NCBI GenBank assembly: GCA_025769875.1
Contig: JAGFNK010000723.1
Span: 1 to 23,991, forward strand
Length of the DNA: 23,991 bases
Direction of reading: 5' to 3'
Source: Russula earlei
Lineage: Eukaryota > Basidiomycota > Agaricomycetes > Russulales > Russulaceae
A program made the translations under genes and the position numbers. Numbering within the stretch: the stretch's first letter is position 1; the number at the start of each line of letters is the position of its first letter. Positions 1 through 11,143 of the stretch are shown piece after piece. The notes beneath the pieces were generated by a model, which ran no database searches, was not told where the DNA came from, and was given only the letters and a program-made list of their open reading frames with translations.

Positions 1-135
1 TCGCCGTGAGCGACTTCCTGGTGAAGGGTGAAAATAATGTCGCAGTGAGGTTTGGGTGAGGGAGTATGCTGGACGCCGTGTTGGTGGAAGCAGTGGTGAA
101 TGTCCGAAGCATCATCTTTGTCAGACGCTTGTGAG

Positions 136-163
136 GGGGGGGTCATGTATGGGGGGGTCATGT
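136..163. repeat. Short G-run direct repeat upstream of the BRAP2 gene
   Basis: A 13-base unit, seven G followed by TCATGT, occurs twice (136-148 and 151-163), and TCATGT continues to 168. It lies 46 bases before the likely start codon, so it is in the promoter or 5' UTR. No factor is assigned to it. The long G runs are also sites where base calls may be wrong. Confidence 0.6.
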
Positions 164-208
164 CATGTACCCTTTCATGCCAATACTATATGGCACTTCA
201 TTCTCTCG

Positions 209-2365
209 ATGATGAGAGCGTATCATGTCCGCATAGTCGTACAACGCATTTCACCCTCAAAGTCTGAGCAACCCTCTACGTTTACACCGCTATCGCTGTG
301 GCAGCCCCTCCCGACACACCCATACAGATCTACAGCGCGCCGAAACGCAACTTTCAATCCTCGTGGAAAGGACTATCGCTTTGGGCCCATCGCGTTGGAT
401 TGGGTCGATCTCGACAACATGGACGCCTCGCTCTTCATCAGCAATAAAGGACGAGCGGACCCCAAGGGTGTGTTCACGCCCGAGTCGCATCTACTAAGCT
501 AAGGCCGAGTGAGCAGGACCAGCCATCGCCACTTCGTTCCTCAAAGTCACACCAAGTCCGGATCTACCAATCTTCCCAACGGCGTCGTCCACGTCTTCCG
601 CGATGTCGAACGGCAGAAAAGCTCGCCGAGACGAACGAAGGGACGTCCGAATCCACGACGCCCGATGCCAGCCGCGTCGTGCTAGAGAACGCGGAGACCG
701 ACGGCTACATGGTCGGCGTGCTGGCCGTCCCCTCCTGGATGACGCGCCGTCGGATTTCTCGCGTTCGTCGCCCCCGCCGAAGGTGGCATGGCCCATCTGA
801 GAATGATTCGGTACGTCGCATGCATCCAACGCAACCGCCCCGTTCGTATTCGTCTCAACGAAGATTGCGCTGTCGTCCAACAGGGATACGGCTCCCAATC
901 GTTCCATAGCCCTCATCAAATTTCGCCAACGCAGACAGCGCCTTCGAGTTCGCCGAAGCCTACAACGGCAAGGCGTTCAATTCGATGAACGTCAGTCCCA
1001 GTCCCCTCTTTGCGTTCGCGTCACGTCGGCGTCGCCGCAGCTCCTCACCACATCGCTAGAAAGAGACTTGTCATGTCGTCCATATCACGTCTGTGAGCAT
1101 CGATGCCGACGATTCGGTGTCGTTGGCGCTATCCCGGCTCGGGTCCACACGGGCCCCCAGTTTTCGAGCTGCCGACGTGCCCCGTTTGCCTCGAGCGCAT
1201 GGACTCCGCGGTTACTGGACTAGTAACTGTCCCGTGCTCGCACACGTTCCACTGCGAGTGCCTCAGCAAGTGGGGTGACAGCCGGTGATTTGTCTTTCCC
1301 TTCCATTCGTCCGTGGACGACTCGGATTGATTCGTCGACACATTCTTCAGATGTCCGGTGTGCCGCTACTCACAAAATCTGCGTACGTCGTACCCGTCGT
1401 CCGCCAACACGGCGCGCTCCGCCCCGATCCCCTTCGCCGACCCGTCCGCGCCCGCGCTCTCGTCTTGCGCAGACTGCAATTCCACCACGAGCCTCTGGAT
1501 ATGCCTCATCTGCGGGAACATCGGCTGTGGGAGGTACGGACGCGCCCACGCTCACGCGCACTACGAACGCACGACGCATCTGTACGCCCTGGAGCTCGAG
1601 ACCCAGCGCGTGTGGGACTACGCCGGCGACGGCTACGTGCATCGGCTCATCCAGAACAGAGCCGACGGCAAGCTGGTCGAGCTGCCCTCCGCCTCGATGA
1701 TGCGCGCCGTCGACGACGACAGCGGCGCGGGCGGGCCCAGCACGTCGGACTCCCTCACCGCGGAGAAGATCGAGGCGATCGGGATCGAGTATTCCTACCT
1801 CCTGACCTCCCAGCTCGACTCGCAGCGGGCCTTCTACGAGGAGCAGACGGCCGCGCTGCAGGTCGAACTCGCGGGGCTCAAGGACGCCGTGGGGCGCCTG
1901 CGGCAGGAGGCCGAGTCGTCGCGCGCCGCCAGCGCGGCCGAGGAGGGCCGCCGCCGCCGCGAGGAGGAGGAGCGCCTCTCCGAGACGCTCCGAGACAAGA
2001 AGCGCGCCGAGAAGAGGTCGGAGCGCCTCGCCGAAGTCTCGCGCGCGCTCGAAAAGGAGCTGAGGGAGGAGCGCGCGGTGAGCGGCGGGCTGCTGAAGAA
2101 CCTCGAGGCGGCGCAGAAGCGCGCCGAGGAGGGCGAGTCCGAGCGCGCCGCCCTCGTGGGCCGCGTGCGGGAGCTCGAGGACCAGGTGCGCGACGTCATG
2201 TTTTCCCTCGAGGCGCGGGACAAGATCGAGGCCGGCGAGGGGGAGATGGCGGAGGTGGCCGGGGGGGACATCGCGGTGCAGACGCCCGGGCCGTCGTCGT
2301 CGTCGTCGACGACGACGACGACGCAGACCCAAACCAAAAGGAAGAAGGGCAAGGCCAAGCGTTAG
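209..2365 (+). CDS. BRAP2/Etp1-type RING + ZnF-UBP ubiquitin ligase, 5' half frame-disrupted
   Basis: Homologue of BRCA1-associated protein 2 (yeast Etp1), a cytoplasmic RING E3; the mammalian protein modulates Ras-MAPK signalling. Seen in order: N-terminal [12 protein letters not shown], the family motif [12 protein letters not shown], pieces of the BRAP2 RRM-like domain ([66 protein letters not shown]), a C3H2C3 RING (CPVC, then [10 protein letters not shown], then CPVC), a ZnF-UBP ([20 protein letters not shown]) and a long Glu/Arg-rich coiled coil from about 1780 to 2250. Introns read as 811-883, 991-1059 and 1285-1350. Another with a TACTAAG branch site, about 468-516, would remove the in-frame TAA at 500. 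Frame changes remain near 618-621, 741-757, 926 and 1150-1160. Exon 1351-2365 is intact. The start is the ATG at 209 or 212. The family call is firm; whether the gene is functional depends on resequencing. Confidence 0.87.
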
Positions 2366-2826
2366 GCACGACGAGCACGACCTCCAGAGGCCGTCGTGTT
2401 CGTTCGTTCGCGTCCCTTGTGATTTTTTTTTTTTTTCGTGCCTTAATGTATCATTATCGTTCTCGTCACTGTGCGTACGCTGTATTTCCGCCGTTGTCCC
2501 GAGCAGTGCGCCCATCGTGCGCCTATCATACCGGTGCTTATCTCACTGCTCCACGCCGCGGTCGACTGCTGAACGAGAGCACTCGATTGATCGATGAGCT
2601 AGCTACTCGTAAAAAAAAAAGGCCAGGCCAAGCCAATCTCGTTTTCGTCCCAAAAACCTCAACGCGGTTCCACCTGTGATTGAACGCTCCGCGTCCTCCT
2701 ACACGTCTCAAAAGGAGGACCACGTAAAAGAGCACGGTCGGGTCGGTGGCGTCATGGTACAATGTTGTGTGATTGGAAACAGCTTTCGGAGCTCAGTGGA
2801 CGGCAACGCCCCACCCCCTGCCACCA
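2366..2826. other. Convergent 3' intergenic region
   Basis: Lies between the ends of the BRAP2 gene (+) and the Ser/Pro-rich gene (-), so it should hold both 3' UTRs. It contains a T14 run at 2423-2436 and an A10 run at 2611-2620. No convincing coding frame is seen. Confidence 0.6.
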
Positions 2827-5800
2827 TTACAGACCTTCGAAGAAGCTCAAATCCTGGGCCGAGAGGCCTCCAGTACCCTTAACGGATGCAGGTGGCGTCG
2901 GCTTCGCGGCGGGGATGTTTACATTCTTCCCCCGCTCACGCTCAATGAGCAACGCCAGCGGCGTCGATTCCGGTGAGAGCTGTGCGGATGATGGCATGGG
3001 TGATGCCGCGAAACCGTAGCCGCCAGGCGGAGGCAATAGCGGAACCGGCGTGGAAGACTTTGACGGCCTCTTAGACGTATTCATGATTGCAGCTGGGAGA
3101 GGGGGGGGACACTCCCCTTCGAGCCGATAGTCCTGGGGGAGGCGCAGAGCGTGGGAAGGAGGGTGATCCGGAGGGAGGTCGCGCGATGGCATCGAGGGAA
3201 TTTGTAGCAGGGGACCAGTCCTTCCTCGAGGAACCCACCGGCGACGTGGAGTTGCTGAAAGAGGGCAGCAAAGAAGTATTTTTGGGCGGCGACGGGGATG
3301 AGAGAATGGAACTCGCGTCCACGGGAGTAGTCCCGAAGTAGTCGACATTCATGGCACCTTCACCTGCGCTTTTTCCAGACGGTGGGGGTCGGAGCAGGAG
3401 TGGTGGGGGCAACGGCGACGGTGGCGAGGGCCAACGACCTCGCCGAGACGCGGCTAGGTTAAGCAGGCTCTGGGTGCGCTGATGCTCTTCAGCAATTGCC
3501 TGTCGTTTTGGGGAAGTAGGCGTCACTCTTGTTGGTGAAGTGGGTCGCTGTCTATCGGGATTAGTGTCTGGAAGATCGAGGCCTGCTCTTTGCGTAGGTG
3601 CAGACTCTCGTTGCGATGGTGGACTAGACGCCATTGAGCGAGTTGGGTTCACAAAACTGGATGGTCGAGATCCATCGTACTCGAAGGCACTTAGTGGACT
3701 CGTGGTCGTCGAGGACATAAGCTGCGCCAAATCATCGAACGGTGAATTCGAGTGCTGTTGTGAAGACAGGGCCGAGGCAACCTTCCCTTGGCCGGAAGAG
3801 GGTGAGCTGATGTTGAAGGAGAGCAGTGAAGAGTCCGCAGGAGAAGAGCAAAAGTCGGAAAAATCGTCATCTTGGGACATGTCAAAGGGTTTTCCGGATT
3901 CTAATTGACGTTGAGGTTGAACGACGGGTAGCGAAGGGACAACTGAGATTGACCGTGAAGACAGCACAGGGAGCAAGGATCCTCCAAGAGAAGGCGTTTT
4001 CTCTTCTGATGGGAGGGGTTGAGATAGGGCTGATTTGAAAGAGATCGGCTGCGGGGAATCTGATTCACTGACGAGAGTAGGAACGTGAGGGGTCAATGCT
4101 AGGGTGGTAGGCTCTTCAATTGGGCTTTGCAAAGTTGTTATGACGTTCGCATGCGGATCAGAAAGGGAGATAAGAGAGTCCTCGTTCGGCGTGGCTGGGC
4201 CGCGCGACGGTGGAGCGGAGATGTTGGGTGGAGGTGGTAATGTGGGTGGTAATTTCTGTTGGAGGAAGTCACTTTCAGCGCTCTCGCTTGCGCTCCCGAG
4301 TCCCGCCATTAGCCCATCAACAGGATGTACTGGATCAGATGAGTTGGACCTTACGTCGGAGAGGAATTCAAGGTCGTCGTTTGAGAGGGCCAACGAGTTG
4401 CGTGAAGAGCGGGGTCTGGAAAATCGCTGAAGGAAGCGCGATACAGCTGACCCAGGTGGCAACACGTGCGTGTCGTCATCCTACGCCACAGGTTCAGCGG
4501 CGGAAGTGCTAGGCTCAAAGTAGAGCATAAGAACTACCCGTACCTGAGATGGCGTGCGCACATGGGGCGATTGCAAGAGTATCTGAGATGTAGGCTGGGA
4601 AGTGTTCGCGCCATCTGTGGTGGAGAGCTGGCTCGGCGCCTGGACAGCGTGTGAAGCTTCTGGTGCGGTGGCACTCGGTGATGGAGTGCTCTGTTCTAAG
4701 CTAGGAGGATTACTGGGCGAGCTGGTGGTCCTCCGACCCCACAAGCCAGCCAGCAGCCCCGACGATTTTTTCACCCTTTCTTCCGGCTTCTCATCTTTCT
4801 TGGGATCCTTGTCCAGAATTCGCCAGCCTAATGGAACCTCATCCACAGACGTTTCTACGCGGGATTTGACAGATGTTTCCCAGGCAGTGGACCCTTTTGC
4901 GGCGAGAAACATGGACATTGGGCTTGTACGGGTCAACGCAGTGTTCCGGGAAAGCTTGAGGGCATCGGCCATAGCTTTTGTGGTAAAGCTCTTGCCGGAA
5001 GGTAGAAGCGGGAGTGTAAGGGCTGGAATGTAGCGTAGTAGTAAATTGTCACTGCACAAGTGTGTAGGCACAGGGAAATAGAGCAGAAAGTTACGGACTC
5101 ACAGGCCATCAACGTCCATACCGGAATGCCATCGCTTCTGCCAATCTTCCTCGGCCATGTCCTGACTTTCTGGCCAAGCATCCTTCGAAAGCTCTTCCAG
5201 ATGCAGAAGAATTTGGGATAGAAGCTCCGGTGGCTTCGGAAATGCAAGAGTTGTGAAGAATGTAAGGACGTAGGCAGTTGGAGTTGCGTACCACTCTGCG
5301 GTCCATTTCTAGCTTCCTCAGCTTTGCTGATTCCCACTCGTCACTGCCATGCTGTGTTGCACTTTCATCAACATCATTAGTCACATGCCTCCACGGAGAA
5401 CCCCATTCGTTGTCGTCCAACTGGCCTCCAAGTGAATCCCCCATAGCAGGAAAGGGCGCGGCGTCACTATGCTCTGTACCCACAGTGAAAGTACCGAAAG
5501 CATCGGGACTAGACGGTGGAGAGGGCTCAGAGGAAGTGGCGGAGGACGGTATTGGAGAGGGTAGAGCCTCCCCGTCGAGTTCTGTTGAGGGAGAGGGGGG
5601 GCTTACGTTATCGCTTTGAGCTCGGGGTGAAGAGTCGGGCTCAACAATGAGCTCGAGCGAAGAGTGCTTGTCATCCGGAGGCTCCAAAGTACGAGAATTC
5701 CCTAGAGAGATACCACCGTATGGACTTTCGAGAGACCAGTCTCGTGTCGCATGATGAGTGTTCGTCCACAAAGAAGTTTGGGCGTCTGAAGGCTCGTCCC

Positions 5801-5966
5801 ATCGAATGCCTGGGCCAGTAGTAGACCAAGAGGGGGCGGAAAGATCGTCTTCCTGGAGGTCATCGTTCTCGCTGCGGAGTTTGTCTGAAGTTGACCAAGA
5901 TGGCCTTGGCTTGTTATCTGTGAGATCATCAGGACTGCCCCAAGCGTTGCCCCAGAGGTCGTCCAT
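2827..5966 (-). CDS. Ser/Pro-rich acidic protein with WG and DFxxF-type motifs; function unknown
   Basis: Starts at ATG 5966 (MDDLWGNAWGSPDD) and ends at TAA 2827 (SAQDLSFFEGL). Exons read as 5966-5292, 5233-5103, 5051-4544 and 4480-2827, with clean GT-AG introns. Together they give about 988 aa if one base is removed from the run of eight G at 3101-3108. Without that correction the frame stops early at 3071. The only folded-looking stretch is residues about 225-330 (PPELLSQILLHLEELSKDAW, then NLLLRYIPALTLPLLPSGKS). The rest is low-complexity Ser/Pro with acidic-aromatic motifs: two WG motifs at the N-terminus, DEWGSPW, and DDDFSDF. Such motifs resemble the clathrin-adaptor ear ligands of aftiphilin and yeast Laa2, but this is only a suggestion and no family is recognised. 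It shares a 157-bp divergent promoter with the Ste50-like gene. Confidence 0.85.
3101..3108. other. G8 homopolymer causing an apparent +1 frame break
   Basis: On the minus strand this C8 run separates the Ser/Pro-rich frame (ending GLSARRGVSPPSP) from the frame holding the C-terminal tail (PAAIMNTSKRPSKSS through LSFFEGL). Seven bases instead of eight joins them exactly. The run also resembles a pyrimidine tract before a CCCAG acceptor at about 3093, so an intron ending there is the alternative. Confidence 0.6.
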
Positions 5967-6123
5967 TCTGCCGCAGAGCGCGAGTTGCCACCCGCGCGCA
6001 GGCGTTTTCGAATTAAATTAATTGGTGTCACGCACGTGATGTCATTTGTCACGTGCATACCAGTGTTATTTCCCAGGCCGTGATCGCCGACCCTGCTATG
6101 CTACTCACTCACGACCCTCTCTC
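5967..6123. promoter_or_regulatory. Divergent promoter with two facing E-boxes
   Basis: This 157-bp gap lies between the start codons of the Ser/Pro-rich gene (-) and the Ste50-like gene (+), so it must hold both promoters. CACGTG occurs at 6033-6038 and 6050-6055. With flanks these read GCACGTGAT and GTCACGTGC, that is, RTCACGTG words in opposite orientation with centres 17 bp apart. This is the classic binding word of Cbf1/USF-type bHLH factors. An AT-rich patch (AATTAAATTAATT, 6010-6022) lies next to it. Confidence 0.65.
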
Positions 6124-8520
6124 ATGGATGCCCAATCACCAGAGCCAAAGGGTTACATCTCTAGCTGGGACGAGAATGACGTGCAACTGCTTTTTGCCAA
6201 CCTCGGCTTCCCCCAATATGAGGCCAAGGTCAAAGGTCAGTCCTTTCTCTTTATTGTTTTCCTCGGCCACAACCGTCTCATCGCAAGTGTAGAGCACAAC
6301 CTAACAGGGGATATACTCTGCATTATGGGTCCTGATGACTTGAAGGAAATAGGCGTTGCCACTGTCGGTCAACGTTTGGCCATTTTGAAGGCCATCTACC
6401 TCATTAAGCTGGCCCATGAAATTCCCTTCGAACCTGACCACTACATCCCCCCTTGTCAGTCACCCTTCTCTCCTCTGCCTCGTTGATCACGTCCTGAGCT
6501 GGAAATAGCGGAAGCTGGCGATCCTCCCGAAAATATCACTATTGACAAACTGTACGGCATCATCCGGGAACAAGGTTAACTGCATCATCTAAGTAACCCT
6601 CGCACACACTCACATAGTTCAGAGGAACGACTACGGAGCCTTGAAAAAGAGAACCGACGGTTGTCCGAGACGGTCCATTCAACAATGGATGACCTTCACA
6701 GTTGGCGGTCATCCCATCAAACTTTGGTGCGCCGATCACACCTCGTGCCGTCGGGTCTGTATAACTTGACGTTTAGGTTGAAAGCAGCCCACTTACCCGA
6801 CAACCCTCATTCAATTGGGCACAGTATGACAAGTCTTCTAGTTCACCCACTAAACCTGAGATGTCTGATTCCCCCCATCCTTCACCCAACCGCCTTGAAC
6901 ATGATCTCTCCTCTCGGTCACAGTCGATCGCACAGACCAAGAATGGTGCTATTAACAACCCGCCCTCCGCTGTCCAACTTCCCACACCCCCAAGACCAAC
7001 TAGACAGGAGAGTACGGATAACCTCAAGAGCTTCAAGGTTAGCCTGGAGGACCCTGCGTGGAAAGTCCTTCCAGCTGCCCTGCGAAAGTACAAGATTAAC
7101 AATGATGATTGGCAAAACTATGCTATGTTCATTTGCTACGGTCCCCCTAGTACGTCGTTTCTAGCCGCCAAAGGCGCCCATCTGGTAACGCGAGAGAATT
7201 TTCAGGCAATCGCATAGAGCGGTGTCTGAGCTACGATGAAAAGCCTCTTTTGCTTTTCCAAAAGCTTAAGGATGCGTCCAAGAACCCTGTTTTCATGCTC
7301 AAGCACATCAAAGACATTCGATCCCCAATTGCTGTTGCACAACAAAAGCAGGCAGCTCGCAAGGCCTCTGGTGACACACCAACTTCTAAATCGAAATCCG
7401 CTGTTTCCCATACACGAACGCTTTCACGCCCGCCCCGTCTACAAGTGCACCCGGATGCGTCAGCTAACGTTGTTCCACCTCTGATGACTGGTACATCCGC
7501 GCAGCCTGGCTGGCCAGAAGTAATGTCCCCTGCGGTTGATAACAAGGAACGCGAAGATGCTCCTGATCGGGAACGGTTGAAAGGGACGAGTGGCTCGGAA
7601 CCTCCAAAGTCTGCTGTCCCGCACACAGCTAGTACAACTACAACTAGTGCGTCCGACCACAACGAGATAGGTACACCGGCAAGAGAAGTCCCTGTTACGG
7701 CAGAGATATCATATGCTGTAGCGATATATCCGTACATGGCGGAGCAGGAGGACGAGTTTGATGTCATTGTGTATGTCTCCTCATTTGTGCCTTGCGCTAC
7801 ATTTCACCGACCTCCAATAGCGGTGATACATTCGTTATCATATCCCGAGCGCGAGGGTGGTGGGTTGTGCAACGCGACCCCCCAGGAACGGGTAACGTGG
7901 ATGCTGATACAACCAAGCAAGGCTGGGTACCAGCAGGATGCCTGCTCGAGACACGTATACCCGTCGCTACAGCTTTCGCAGAAGCTAGTAATACCTCCGG
8001 ATCCAGCTCCGAGCCATCCTCCCCAGTGCTCAACACGAAAACGCCCATCCTTCCCCTTCACATTGTGTCCACGAGTTTCCCGGGTTATGCATTGATGGAT
8101 TACAAGAAAAAAGGCGATGAGGAGCTAGACCTTTTCAAGGATGACGTGCTTCGTGTTTTCAAGCGCTACAACCACTGGTCATACGTACGGTTGTTTCCCT
8201 TGGCGCTCCAATAAATGACTTATTGTTTCCTGCACAGGCTGTGAAGGAGGATGGTGGTGACCGTGGTTGGGTTCCTGTGCGTTCATCCCCCTCGAAGACG
8301 AGGTATCCGTACTGACTAATTCCACGCATTCTGGCTCTAGTCCTGGTACATTGGCAAGATGTCCTCATCCAGTGGGACGCCCGCCACCCCAAATATAGCT
8401 GTTCCAGCTGTTAATAACGCTTCCGTCAACCTTGATGAACCATCCCTCGTGCAACATGCACAGGTTTCACCTATGTCTTCTGCATTTCCCTTACAGGCAC
8501 GCTCCACAACAGTTGTCTAA
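6124..8520 (+). CDS. STE50: Ste50/Ubc2-like SAM-RA-SH3-SH3 adaptor of the pheromone MAPK pathway
   Basis: Cytoplasmic scaffold that links Ste20/Ste11-type kinases to Ras-like GTPases. The two C-terminal SH3 domains match the basidiomycete form known as Ubc2 in Ustilago maydis. Start ATG 6124 (MDAQSPEPKGYISSW). Introns read as 6236-6292, 6455-6508, 6575-6622, 6759-6824, 7150-7205, 7771-7820, 8185-8237 and 8277-8340. Domains: SAM (residues about 15-85, with GDILCIMGPDDLKEIGV), a short coiled coil (EERLRSLEKENRRLSE), a Ras-association domain (VLPAALRKYKINNDDW through FMLKHIKDIRSPI), SH3-1 (AVAIYPYMAEQEDEFDV, GWWVV, GWVPAGCL) and SH3-2 (YALMDYKKKGDEELDLFKDD, HWSY, RGWVPSWYIG). About 649 aa. One break: the frame drops one base between 6673 and 6702. 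Either a base is missing near 6695 or there is an unusually small 29-nt intron (6673-6701). Confidence 0.9.
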
Positions 8521-10073
8521 GAGGCTTGCACTGTTGAGAGGAGAGGTGCTAGGTTTGAACTCCTTGAGGAGCTCGTGTGTGGATGTTTGCCTATGTTCGA
8601 TGAACAGGTTATCTGCCATCTCACTCCTTCATACTTCGTTCTTTCGTCATCCCCACCGTTTTGCACATCATGGGTCTTTGTTTGTCTTTCCTAATCGTGT
8701 AACAGTTCCACGTGTTTCTATTCCGAGCCGTTCCTAGTTCTAGTTTGATTTTTGCTCGTATCTCCATGTCGTGTGATTACTCTCAGCATTTGATGTATAT
8801 TATCACTAGCAAATAGTTCCAACATGCACGCCTGGTAGTTGTGCTTCCATACCTCCCTCACGATGGTCCTCTCCTGCCTTGGTTTGCTTTCGCATGATGA
8901 GATATTTCACGGAGCGGTCTGGTATCAGGATGAGACAAGGTTTGCGTGCGCGTGTTATCAGCACAGCCTCACTCTGGCGCAGACTTCAACAGGATCCCTC
9001 TCCGTGCAACGCCTTTCTGTTTTCAACAAACGTGTACTGTAGACATCGGCTCCGGGCGTTACCAGTGACTTGATGCGTTCCTCTCTGGCGACAGAAGGAA
9101 AGCTGTGTCGGTTTCCATGGTTTCGTTTCATACGACGGCGACAGAGGGCCGGGCGCTCGGTGGTGGGCGCCATAGTCTACTACTCTGATGTCGTTTGGGT
9201 GTGGCGTACACCGCCGCCGCCCACACTCCAGTCAACAACCTCTATCTATATCATTTTATTTTTGTTCTCCTCCGGCTTCACGAAAAAAAAAACCCCCCAA
9301 ACATCCTACATCGTTTTCGCTGGCAGGATAGCTTGGCCACGCCATGCCCATCACAGCCGACCCCCGCTTCCCGCATCCCTTTGACGATCAACACTGAAAA
9401 GGGCTGACGAGAGCCCGCGCAAAACACAAACACGATCGATCGTATTAGTCGTTATCGGGATGAGTTTGAAGAACGACCCCTCCGCGGCGGCGCTCGGATT
9501 ATTCGAGGCGTCATGTTGGCAGTTGGCCCTTTTTTTTACTACAGCTCCTGCGTCTGTCGGTCCATCGCCCTGCCTCGACTGTCAAACGTGGACCTCGGTC
9601 CCGCCAGAGCTTAGGATGGTTGCTAGCGAGCGAGACTGGTTTACTTGCCGAACTTCCAAGACGCTAACCTAATTATTTCCAAGTTTGAGGAGATGTAACG
9701 GATCGTGGTCAATTTATTTATCGCTCTTTTTTTTTTCTTTTTTTTTTTTTTTCTCTCTAACTTTGTCGCAGCCGTCACCGATCGGCTTATTACCTGGACT
9801 ACGGTGCGCAAGGCCACTTAAGTTGTGTCGCTAGCTTCAAACCTTCCGCGTCCAGCTGGACATCGCCGCAATGTATGGATATGGATGAACACGTTGCTCA
9901 CAGGTGTAAGCTGTATCACCATCCTCCCTTACATTTCTACGACGGGGTTTTCGAGCTGGAGACGACGGGGGCGAGTGGGTATATAGCATCGTCGACTCGT
10001 CGTCTGTATCCCTCATCAACCGACTACCCCGCCCAGCAGCAACCAAAGCCAGCGATATCACCGAGACTGACTC
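8521..10073. other. Long intergenic region, 3' UTR of STE50 and 5' region of the first tandem paralogue
   Basis: No reading frame here resembles a protein or splices sensibly. It holds an A10/C6 junction at about 9283-9298, a 12-bp palindrome ACGATCGATCGT at 9432-9443, and a T-rich tract at 9727-9752 broken by one C. Pyrimidine tracts of this kind are common upstream of fungal transcription starts. The last 100 bases contain a TATA element. Confidence 0.5.
9980..9985 (+). promoter_or_regulatory. TATA element of the first tandem paralogue
   Basis: TATATA, 88 bases before the ATG at 10074, in a GC-rich context (GTGGG before, GCATCG after). Position and uniqueness fit a core promoter. Its downstream paralogue has a TATA box in a comparable place. 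Confidence 0.55.
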
Positions 10074-11065
10074 ATGTCTTCTATTGTAAACGCGATCCGC
10101 TTTGTGTTCGTAGAGTTCCAGTTCTAACGCGCCTTTCTCCAGACACTTCTCGTCGACGGCTACATCTCCCAGTCCTTTCGCAGCAAGGACGCCGAAGGAT
10201 ACTTCTGCCATCTGTTGAAGACGAACTCGTCGGGCCTGAAGCAGTCGTGTCAGGCCTTGATGATGCCAGGTTGTTCGGACGTGCTCTTCGTCGTCAAAAC
10301 CGTCCCGAACGCCATCTCCCCCCGGTCGTTCATGCAGGGTCCCGACGGCGGTCTGCTTTGGCTCCTCGACCACAGCGTCGTGCCCACGGGCACGGTTGTG
10401 CCTCAGGCTCTGTGGTCTCCGCAGAACGTGAACGACTTTAAGCAATACGTTTCCGAGGCGCCATTGCAGCTGCCGATCTTCTTCATCCACGAGACAGGCG
10501 CTCTGGGACTGTCCCTGAGCGACGCGGCCAACGGTCGCTGCCACACCCTCCGCGAGGCACGATTGCAGGCTCAGCTCGGAGGGAAGTCGACCACGCACAT
10601 TCGCATCATGGTCCGTAGCCGTTTCACCTCACCCATCGTATCGTTGCGAAGAGAGAGAACGTGTTGTTCTGACGGTGCCTGGTGCGCGTTATCAGTGGCC
10701 AGGTTACGCCGACTTTAGGCGACAAGTTCAGATAAAGGACGAGACCGCCGCGAAGAACCCCATCACGGTCGCAAAGTTTGCCCACCACATCGGTCGCTCC
10801 GTGGAGGCCTTCCTTCGGGTGAGTTTGTCGTTATTTGACTCGACGCGTGCGATCATGCCGAAATCTGAAATTACGTCGCTGCCCCTGCCAGGAACTGACC
10901 CCAAACTCGAGTGGTAGCCCAGGCGATCACAACTGGGTCATCGGGCAGGGTGGGATCGTCCCTGCCAACATTAGAATAATCGGCGCCATACACGTTTCCG
11001 CTGGAAGCTGGATGCCGATCCTTCAACTGAACAGCTATGTTTTTTACGGCCACGGTTCTGCATGA
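10074..11065 (+). CDS. Unknown-family protein, tandem paralogue A
   Basis: Four exons: 10074-10085 (only MSSI), 10143-10610, 10696-10818 and 10892-11065, with GT-AG introns, giving 258 aa. No known domain recognised, no signal peptide or membrane span. Visible motifs: GYISQSF near residue 10, LPIFFIHETGALGLSLSDAA in the middle, a W-P-G-Y block followed by QVQIKDE and NPITVAKFAHHIG, then FLR, W-V-IG, and near the end IIGAIHVSAGSWMPILQL. The same motifs recur in the gene at 13116 with both downstream introns at the same protein positions (before the W-x-G-Y block and after FLR), so the two arose by duplication. The shared pattern suggests one compact intracellular domain. Function is not inferred. 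Confidence 0.8.
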
Positions 11066-11137
11066 CTATGATAGGGTTGTGTGTCGAATATGTCTTGTAT
11101 GCCCACCATTGTACTATAATATGGCATAAACACGATT

Positions 11138-11143
11138 AATAAA
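11138..11143 (+). terminator. Candidate polyadenylation signal of paralogue A
   Basis: AATAAA, 73 bases after the stop at 11065, in an AT-rich stretch that also contains TATAATATGG upstream. Spacing fits a eukaryotic poly(A) signal. Fungi use this hexamer loosely, so it is a candidate only. Confidence 0.5.

Noticed and set aside
500..502. In-frame TAA as proof that the BRAP2 gene is dead
   Set aside because: It lies just after a TACTAAG branch-site-like word with a CAG acceptor at 514-516, so it is probably intronic.
1285..2679. Long open frames on both strands over the BRAP2 3' half (464 codons +, 381 codons -)
   Set aside because: Arg/Ala/Gly-rich low-complexity translations with no motif. 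They mirror the very GC-rich coiled-coil coding frame at 1351-2365.
9837..10598. 253-codon open frame on the minus strand
   Set aside because: Antisense to the first paralogue, with composition and length explained by that coding frame. No domain seen.
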